Source of the DNA: Ruegeria sp. R14_0 | GTDB taxonomy: Bacteria; Pseudomonadota; Alphaproteobacteria; Rhodobacterales; Rhodobacteraceae | DNA: 64,000 bases | Assembly (NCBI RefSeq): GCF_017743975.1 | Contig: NZ_JAGHRC010000008.1 | Coordinates: 1 to 64,000 of the forward strand | Direction of reading: 5' to 3' | The notes under the pieces: generated by a model | Told to the model about the DNA's origin: nothing | The model's input: the letters and a program-made list of their open reading frames with translations, nothing else | Databases searched by the model: none | Shown: in pieces, positions 58,274 through 64,000 of the stretch | How positions within the stretch are numbered: position 1 is the stretch's first letter | How the letters are laid out: each line of letters starts with the position of its first letter | Made by a program: the position numbers and the translations under genes

Positions 58274-60256
58274 ATGACCACAAGCTTTGCTCCCCTTACC
58301 GTCGCTATCGGCGATCTGACAGCACACCCCGCCAATGTGCGCAGCAACGCGCCGGAAACCTATGACCCCGAAAACATCGCCCATCTGAAGGCCAGTATCG
58401 CTGTGCTGGGCCTACTCCAGCCGCTCTTGGTTCAGAAGCTTGACGGCAAATATGCTGTCCTCGCCGGTGGCCGGCGCCATGCCGCGCTTAAGGAGCTGAT
58501 CGCTGACAAGGCCACCAAGGGGTTCACCGCGAAAACCAAGGTGGACTGCCGCCTTGTCCCTGAGGAGTGCGACGTCACCACGGCACTGTCGCTCGCCGAG
58601 AACATCACCCAGGCACCGATGAATGCCATCGACGAGTTCGAGGCCTTCGCCCGGATGATGGAGGTCGACGGCCAGACGCCCGAGACGATCGCAAAGACCT
58701 TCGGCGCCACGGTGGCGGCCGTGAAAGGCCGGTTGCGCTATGGCCTTATCCACCCCGACATCCGCGCCGCGGCCCGGGGCAAGGTGATCACGCTCGACAC
58801 GATGAAAGCCTTCGCCGAGCACCCGAGCCAGGAGGCGCAGCGCGAGGTCTTCGAGGCGCTCACAAAAGACGGCGGCTATCTGCAGGCCTACACGGTCCGT
58901 CAGGCGCTCAAATCCCGTGGGGTGCAGGTCAGCGACGCTATCGGGGCTTTCGTGCGCGCGGACTACGAGGCGCGTGGCGGTGCTGTCGCGGCTGACCTTC
59001 TGGAAGAGCATTCCGTGCTTGAGGATGCAGCACTGGTCGAGACCATCCTGCTCGAGAAGCTCGGTGCCGCCGCCGAAGAGGCCCGTATGAGGCTGGGCTT
59101 TGCCTGGGCCGATGCGATAGTCCGCTATGATTACGCGACCATGGCGGACTATGGCCGCGTCTATCCCGGCCCGATCGATCCGGATGAAGCGGCCCAGAAG
59201 CGCATCGATGAGATCACCGCAGAACTCGAGAAGCTGCAGCTCGAGATGGAGGATGAGGGGCTCGAGGACGGTGCCTACAATGCCCTTTACGAGCGCGTGG
59301 ACGCCTTGGAAGAAGAAGCGCGCGATCTGCAGGAGGCCTACAGCGCCGAGGACCTCGCGCGGTCCGGGGTGATCGCGTCGTGGCAGGGTGGGCAGATCAC
59401 GCTCCATATTGGCCTCGTCCGCCCCGAGGACACCGTGAAAGTGGAAGGCGCGCGCAGTTCGTCGGTCAACCGAACGGGCGAGGAGGCCCCGGACGCAGGC
59501 GAAATCAGCTACCCGGCCTCATTGGCCGAGGACCTCAAGACCGAGCGGGCCATGGCCCTTGGCGCCGCGATGGCGCTGCATCCGGAGGCCACGCTCGATC
59601 TGACGCTCTTCAAGCTGGTCAGTGATGTTCTGGCCAGCGGTATGAGTGTCACGCAGGCGATCAGGATCGAGGCACGCAGGGAATACCGCACCCACGCCAA
59701 GATGGACGAGATCGACGAGACCTCGCTCGAGCAGGTGGCGGCGGCGCATGATGCGCTTGACCTCTCGTGGCTTGATGACACCCGCGCGCCCGCCGATCAG
59801 TTCGCGGCGTTTCGCGCGCTAGAGCCGGGCGAGAAAGCCAAGCTCGTCGCCTTTGCAACCGCGAGCACCACGCAGTCCTGCTTCGCGCGGGACCGCCAGC
59901 GCGACAGCCTGATGCATGCGTTCGAGATCGAGATCATGCCCGACATCCGCGCCCACTGGACGCCGAATGCGGCGCTCTTCAACCGCTTCAAGAAGGCTTG
60001 GCTCCTGAAGATCCTCGGCGAGGATCTGGGCCTCGCCCAGGAGGCGGTGACGCTGGCCTCGTCGAGCAAGAAGGAGATCGTCTCCTTCTGCGACAAGCTC
60101 TTTTCAGAGCCCTTCGCGACGCTCACGGACGCGCAGCGCGCTGCCGTGGCCGCTTGGTGCCCGCCGATGATGCAGACCGCCGGTGTCGCCTTTGATGAGG
60201 CGGAGCCCATTGCGGACACCCCGGAGCGTGACAGCGAGGTCGCGCAAGCGGCCTGA
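58274..60256 (+). CDS. Large ParB/Srx-domain plasmid protein
   Basis: A 660-residue protein. The N-terminal third is ParB-like: VLAGGRRHAALKELI, then SLAENITQAPMNAIDEFEAF and a helix-turn-helix around ETIAKTFGATVAAVKGRLRY. The remainder includes a coiled-coil-prone stretch (about 300-355) and a long helical C-terminal domain. Such proteins on plasmids are usually distinct from the partition ParB. RepB already fills that role here, so another DNA-linked function is likely. Confidence 0.82.
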   Translation: MTTSFAPLTVAIGDLTAHPANVRSNAPETYDPENIAHLKASIAVLGLLQPLLVQKLDGKYAVLAGGRRHAALKELIADKATKGFTAKTKVDCRLVPEECDVTTALSLAENITQAPMNAIDEFEAFARMMEVDGQTPETIAKTFGATVAAVKGRLRYGLIHPDIRAAARGKVITLDTMKAFAEHPSQEAQREVFEALTKDGGYLQAYTVRQALKSRGVQVSDAIGAFVRADYEARGGAVAADLLEEHSVLEDAALVETILLEKLGAAAEEARMRLGFAWADAIVRYDYATMADYGRVYPGPIDPDEAAQKRIDEITAELEKLQLEMEDEGLEDGAYNALYERVDALEEEARDLQEAYSAEDLARSGVIASWQGGQITLHIGLVRPEDTVKVEGARSSSVNRTGEEAPDAGEISYPASLAEDLKTERAMALGAAMALHPEATLDLTLFKLVSDVLASGMSVTQAIRIEARREYRTHAKMDEIDETSLEQVAAAHDALDLSWLDDTRAPADQFAAFRALEPGEKAKLVAFATASTTQSCFARDRQRDSLMHAFEIEIMPDIRAHWTPNAALFNRFKKAWLLKILGEDLGLAQEAVTLASSSKKEIVSFCDKLFSEPFATLTDAQRAAVAAWCPPMMQTAGVAFDEAEPIADTPERDSEVAQAA

Positions 60257-60328
60257 GCCATCACGCGACCCGCGCGAGGCATTCCCCGCGCGGGTCGACC
60301 CTCCCACACCCAACCGAAAGACATCCTC

Positions 60329-60922
60329 ATGGCTATTCTCAAGTTCTCTGCGTCCGCTGTTGCGGCGCAAATGGCGCATGCACGCGCCTGCAAAACCTTC
60401 CTGCCCAACTGGAACGGGCCCGTGGACAGGCCCGCCCTGATCCTCATCGTCGGCAATGGCGTGCATCTGCGCTCAAACGGCATCGATGGCACAACCACCC
60501 GTATCGTCACCACCGAACAGGCCGATCCTTCCTTTGCTTTCGCCAATGGCATGAACCCGTTTCGGGATACCGACTGGATGGCGCAGCGCCGCATGGCGTT
60601 TCGTGATCTGACCGGCCAGTTCTACACCGACATCCTGGATGACGTGCAGGTGCTCATCGACCGGGGGCGGGGGGCCATCCGGCTCGCCACCGATGGCCAC
60701 AGCATCCGCGTCTTCGTGCGCCGGGCTTCGGACTATCTCATCGGCGGGACCTACGAGGTGCCCTCGGGCCTCGGCGGCACCTTCCGGGTCATTCTCAAGG
60801 ATGCCTGCGACACCTTCGCGATCGTGCAGAACTGCGGCAATTGCGAGGATTTCGACGCCATGCAGCCCTACCGCGTGCCGCTCGATGCGCTGATGGAAAT
60901 CGATGACCGGAGGGCGGCGTAA
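60329..60922 (+). CDS. Hypothetical protein, plasmid accessory
   Basis: A 197-residue protein that I cannot assign. It has no signal peptide or membrane span, and its end is Cys-rich around IVQNCGNCEDFDAM. It follows the ParB-like gene and shares one base with the next start (TAATG), so the two hypothetical genes are coupled. Confidence 0.65.
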   Translation: MAILKFSASAVAAQMAHARACKTFLPNWNGPVDRPALILIVGNGVHLRSNGIDGTTTRIVTTEQADPSFAFANGMNPFRDTDWMAQRRMAFRDLTGQFYTDILDDVQVLIDRGRGAIRLATDGHSIRVFVRRASDYLIGGTYEVPSGLGGTFRVILKDACDTFAIVQNCGNCEDFDAMQPYRVPLDALMEIDDRRAA

Positions 60923-61620
60923 TGGGTTGGCTCTTCTACACCGACGGCCGCGTCCAGACCTACGCGGATGAGAAAGCGGAGATTGCTCGGCTGTGCACCT
61001 TCGAGGGCGAAAGGCGCAAGACGGAACTGGTCAAAGCCTGCAAGGTGGGTTCGACTTGGTATGCGGCGGCAAAGGTCACAAATATCGACGGCACCCCTGT
61101 CGAAGACACGACCTATGTCACCGATGCGGATGGTTCCATCACTTTCGCCGCCGTATTCCTTACCCGATACGATGAGGGCTGCTGGGGCTACAAGGACATG
61201 GAGGAAAGCGCTGGCCCGAACGAGTCGCGCGCTCCGCTCAGCCTTCTGGCGCTGCTCTCGGAATTGAGGGACCCAGAGAGCTATGCCCAGGACTGGCGCC
61301 AGCGCTGCCGGGACTGGGCGTCGATCCCGGATTACGACGAAGGTGACAAGATCAAGCTCGCAAAACCGGTGACGCTCACCGACGGCAGCACCTGCCAGAT
61401 CGTCACCGCGACCCACTACAGGCGCGGGCGGCAAAAACGCCGGTGCTACCGCATCGAGGAAACCGGTGGGCTCGTGCGCCTCTCGAAAGCCTCGCTTGCG
61501 GGCTCGGAGCTGCTCAGCTCCGCGAAGGGCGCGGCAAGCCCGGTGCTGGCGGAGTTCCTAGTCACCCGGAATCGAAGTTCGGTTCATTGTCTTGAGGCAG
61601 AAGCGTTTGACGGAGGTTAG
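60922..61620 (+). pseudogene. Hypothetical protein, last codons displaced by IS630
   Basis: The frame begins MGWLFYTDGRVQTYADEKAE and runs to EFL at 61560, where the IS630 element starts. Removing the element and one TA copy restores GAG TTC CTA GCG GGG CGA GAA TAG. The ancestral protein was thus 217 residues ending in AGRE. The present frame ends in 19 IS-derived residues (232 in all). Loss is confined to the last four residues, so some function could survive. The family is unknown to me. Confidence 0.8.
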
Positions 61621-62655
61621 GATTTCGTCGGCTGATTTGACCCATCTGTAGGGTTTTGGATTATCGTTATGCGCATCGATGAAGGCCATGATGTCAGCCT
61701 CCAATTCAGCGACGGATCTGTGCACACCACGCTGGATTTGCTTTCGAGTGAGTTCCGCAAACCAGCGTTCGATCTGGTTCAGCCAACTGGCTGATGTCGG
61801 CGTGAAGTGCACCTGCCAATGCGGCCTGCGGGCCAACCATGCTTTCACCTTCGGCGTCTTGTGCGTGGCATAGTTGTCCATCACCAGATGCACGTCCGGC
61901 CCTTCGGGCAGGTTGCGGTCCAACTCCTTGAGGAAGTCCAGGAACTCTGTCGCGCGGTGCCGCTTGTAACACTTGCCCACGACAGCCCCGGTCGCGATGT
62001 CCAGCGCGGCAAAGAGTGATGTTGTCCCATTGCGCAGGTAGGTATGGGTGCGACGCTCTGCGACACCGGGTGCCATTGGCAAAACGGGCTGCTCGCGATC
62101 CAGCGCCTGGATTTGGGACTTTTCGTCCAAGCACAATACGATAGCCCGGTTGGGTGGCGACATATACAGTCCCACCACGTCTTGCACCTTGTCCACGAAT
62201 AGCGGGTCGGTGGATAGCTTGAACGTCTCCGAGCGATGTGGCTGCAAACCAAACGCGTTCCAAATGCGACGGATGGTCGTATGCGAGTATCCCGTCTCGG
62301 CCGCCATTGACCGAATTGACCAATGGGTTGCGTCCTTCGGTGTCGTTTCCAGCGTCTGCTTGATGATCTCGGCAACCTGCGCGTCGGAAATTGTGCGCGG
62401 ACGGCCCGCACGATATTCGTCCGACAAGCCTTCTATGCGATGTTCGGCAAATCGCCTACGCCATTTCCCGACTGTATGCTCGGCATGACCAAGTTCCGCC
62501 GCGACCTCTTTGCTGGTCAACCCATCTGCGCATCGCAGCACAATCCGGCACCGATCCGAAAGCGACCGCTCCGCCTTGTGCCTGCGCAACTGCGCTTCCA
62601 GAAAACTCCGCTCCTCATCGCTGAGGTCTATCGCAACTGATGCCCGTCCACGCAT
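61558..62655 (-). CDS. IS630-family transposase
   Basis: A 365-residue DDE transposase with helix-turn-helix regions (LTSKEVAAELGHAEHTVGKW) and the acids in VLCLDEKSQIQAL, HLVMDNYATHKTP and LNQIERWFAEL. It appears intact. Its stop codon (TAG, 61560-61558) is not inside the element: it is made from the TA target duplication plus the next host base. Confidence 0.93.
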   Translation of the reverse strand: MRGRASVAIDLSDEERSFLEAQLRRHKAERSLSDRCRIVLRCADGLTSKEVAAELGHAEHTVGKWRRRFAEHRIEGLSDEYRAGRPRTISDAQVAEIIKQTLETTPKDATHWSIRSMAAETGYSHTTIRRIWNAFGLQPHRSETFKLSTDPLFVDKVQDVVGLYMSPPNRAIVLCLDEKSQIQALDREQPVLPMAPGVAERRTHTYLRNGTTSLFAALDIATGAVVGKCYKRHRATEFLDFLKELDRNLPEGPDVHLVMDNYATHKTPKVKAWLARRPHWQVHFTPTSASWLNQIERWFAELTRKQIQRGVHRSVAELEADIMAFIDAHNDNPKPYRWVKSADEILTSVKRFCLKTMNRTSIPGD

Positions 62656-62709
62656 GCTCGCCCCCTGATTTGTCTCAAATCAATGATGGCAAATTCAGTT
62701 CCGGGTGAC
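61561..62709. mobile_element. IS630-family insertion sequence
   Basis: The ends GTCACCCGGAA (61561) and its complement (62699-62709) are perfect over 11 bases with weaker similarity inward. A TA dinucleotide flanks both sides (61559-61560 and 62710-62711), the target duplication expected for IS630/Tc1-type elements. The element lies in the last codons of a hypothetical gene. Confidence 0.92.
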
Positions 62710-62783
62710 TAGCGGGGCGAGAATAGGTGCTGCGCCGGACAGCTCATCGACCTGCCCGGCGACAGCAGATCCTGCGTCTAATC

Positions 62784-62812
62784 TTGACAAGACAATGCAA
62801 ATGCATTACCTA
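62784..62812 (+). promoter_or_regulatory. Promoter and operator of the prlF-yhaV pair
   Basis: TTGACA at 62784 is followed after 17 bases by TACCTA. The palindrome AATGCA-AA-TGCATT (62795-62808) lies between them. This placement fits autorepression by the antitoxin-toxin complex. Confidence 0.65.
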
Positions 62813-62852
62813 TCGCAGGTAGCAAAGATCCCCATTCTTTTAGGAGACTGCC

Positions 62853-63179
62853 ATGACAGCGCTCGCACAAGATGTCTCGAAACTCACGGATCGGTATCAG
62901 ACGACCGTGCCGGCGGGTGTGCGCAAGCAGCTCAAGCTGGGCAAGGGCGACCAGATTCGCTACTGCACCGAGCCGAGTGGCAGGGTCTATATCGAGCCCG
63001 TGCGCAGCGACGAGGATGATCCCGCGCTTGGCGCCTTTCTCGATTTTGTCGAGGCCGATATCAAGGCGCATCCGGACCGCATTCGGGCGTTCGATGGGGC
63101 TTTGCATGACCGTCTTGCAGCACTGGTCGGAGACGTTGACGTCGATCTCGATGCGCCGCTATCGCTCGAGGATGAATGA
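62853..63179 (+). CDS. prlF: PrlF/SohA-type antitoxin
   Basis: A 108-residue protein with an N-terminal AbrB-like swapped-hairpin domain (KLTDRYQTTVPAGVRKQLKL, GDQIRYCTEPSGRVYIEPV) and an acidic tail ending DVDLDAPLSLEDE. It overlaps the toxin gene by four bases (ATGA). A TAGGAG site precedes the ATG. The IS630 copy lies just upstream, outside the promoter. Confidence 0.9.
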   Translation: MTALAQDVSKLTDRYQTTVPAGVRKQLKLGKGDQIRYCTEPSGRVYIEPVRSDEDDPALGAFLDFVEADIKAHPDRIRAFDGALHDRLAALVGDVDVDLDAPLSLEDE

Positions 63180-63694
63180 GCGGCGATAGCGTGCCCGCCC
63201 AATCGCCCCTTGTCGTAAACGGATGGTCGATTTATGCGCATCCGCTCTTTCTGGATCAGCTCGAAGGGCTGATTGAAGAGGTCGAGGCGCGTAAAGCACG
63301 CGATCCTAAGACCTGGCGCAAGAAAAACCCGACGAAACGGCTGGCCGCCATCTTCAAGCTGGTTACCGAGGCCATACCGGCAGATCCGGGTGCCGCCGCC
63401 TTCCGGCAAGGCGGCACATTCGGCGATCACCGCAAGCACTGGTTCCGGGCGAAATTCTTCCAGCAGTATCGGCTGTTCTATCGGTTCAACAGCGATGCGA
63501 AGGTCATCGTGGTGGCCTGGGTGAACGACGACAAGACCCTGCGCGCCTACGGCAGCAAGACGGATGCCTATGCGACGTTCAAAGGGATGTTGGAAGATGG
63601 CAATCCACCTGACAATTTCGACGCGCTCTTGAAAGAAGCTGCGGCGGCGGACAAGCGGTTCGAGACGTCTCTTGAAGCGGCGCCCGATCGGTAA
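63176..63694 (+). CDS. yhaV: YhaV-family toxin ribonuclease
   Basis: A 172-residue RelE-superfamily toxin of the YhaV type, with WSIYAHPLFLDQLEGLIEEV, the basic stretch FGDHRKHWFRAKFFQQYRLF and VVAWVNDDKTLRAYGSK. It should cleave mRNA when free of PrlF. The length agrees with YhaV (about 154-172 residues). Confidence 0.9.
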   Translation: MSGDSVPAQSPLVVNGWSIYAHPLFLDQLEGLIEEVEARKARDPKTWRKKNPTKRLAAIFKLVTEAIPADPGAAAFRQGGTFGDHRKHWFRAKFFQQYRLFYRFNSDAKVIVVAWVNDDKTLRAYGSKTDAYATFKGMLEDGNPPDNFDALLKEAAAADKRFETSLEAAPDR

Positions 63695-63841
63695 GTGGCC
63701 CGGTTAGCTGTGAACCTTACGGCCTTCCCGTTTACGGCACCACTGTGGGTGATGTAGCATCGACCCATAGCATAGTCGGAGAAAGCGCAATGGACCCAAC
63801 GGGTAAGGAACAGCCGCACTTCGGTCTCGAGGAGCATTTCC

Positions 63842-63994
63842 GTGGCGGCTGATGTCAATTCGTATGACGCGTGGTTTCGCGCGCAGGTACAGGCCGCGCT
63901 TGAGGATGCGCGCGCTGGAACTTCACAGGTTCAGGTAATGCAGGCCGCGCAGGCTTTGATTGATGCGAAGCGCCAGGGCCAATCCAAGCCCTGA
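63842..63994 (+). CDS. RelB-like stability-determinant antitoxin (toxin beyond window)
   Basis: A 50-residue protein from GTG 63842 (VNSYDAWFRAQVQAALEDAR, then QALIDAKRQGQ) closely resembles small antitoxins called stability determinants. They are normally followed by a ParE/RelE-type toxin gene, which would lie just past the window edge. It has its own short leader (63695-63841), so it is a separate locus from prlF-yhaV. Confidence 0.72.
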   Translation: MAADVNSYDAWFRAQVQAALEDARAGTSQVQVMQAAQALIDAKRQGQSKP

Positions 63995-64000
63995 CCAAGC

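Noticed and set aside
1..64000. tRNA, rRNA or prophage structural genes
   Set aside because: I looked for cloverleaf-like stretches, rRNA signatures, and capsid or portal motifs and saw none.

Overview
The window reads as part of a large alphaproteobacterial plasmid, most likely from the Rhodobacterales (marine roseobacter group). The main support is a complete repA-repB-repC replication and partition cassette at 45.4-49.1 kb, an arrangement known only from alphaproteobacteria. Base composition is high in G+C throughout, and a plasmid-type accessory set lies around the cassette (ArdC-like antirestriction protein, ScpB with a DUF1403 protein, large ParB-like protein, three toxin-antitoxin loci, many IS remnants). 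No rRNA, tRNA or CRISPR array was seen.

Region 1 (1-24.8 kb) is a dense acyl-CoA catabolic island. It holds four acyl-CoA dehydrogenase genes, two MaoC-type hydratases, an Ltp2-like thiolase-fold aldolase with its DUF35 partner, and an alpha-methylacyl-CoA racemase-like protein. It also holds three further type III CoA-transferases, two crotonase-family proteins, an SDR with an altered active site, EtfAB, a long-chain-type acyl-CoA ligase, and a complete branched-chain-type ABC importer with two tandem binding proteins. The adjacent dehydrogenase pair, MaoC protein, and Ltp2/DUF35 pair resemble the logic of the actinobacterial steroid side-chain (igr-type) operon. My inference is a pathway that imports a hydrophobic, probably branched carboxylic acid, activates it to a CoA thioester, racemises and oxidises it, and cleaves it by a retro-aldol step. 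The substrate is not evident. Four transcription units carry the same palindrome (CTAACA-N2-TGTTAG) just upstream, so one TetR-type repressor probably controls the island as a regulon.

Region 2 (24.9-33.4 kb) holds an RND efflux permease and adaptor under a TetR gene, a second TetR gene, and an HxlR-controlled operon (extradiol ring-opening dioxygenase, NmrA-like oxidoreductase, luciferase-family protein).

Region 3 (33.5-42.3 kb) is a graveyard of mobile DNA: an internally deleted Tn402/Tn5053-like element with its repeated ends, pieces of IS66, IS110 and IS3 elements, an intact IS21-type element, a truncated tniB with an intact tniQ, an MBL-fold hydrolase, and an HxlR gene broken by one amber codon. 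ScpB and DUF1403 genes follow.

Region 4 (42.4-50.6 kb) is the plasmid core: tyrosine and serine recombinases, vapBC, repABC with an antisense RNA candidate and two perfect parS-like palindromes, and a Fic protein. Region 5 (50.6-64 kb) has plasmid accessory genes, a mercury-resistance operon with a classical MerR-type promoter, a ParB-like gene cluster cut by an IS630 element, a PrlF-YhaV toxin-antitoxin pair, and the antitoxin of a third system at the right edge.
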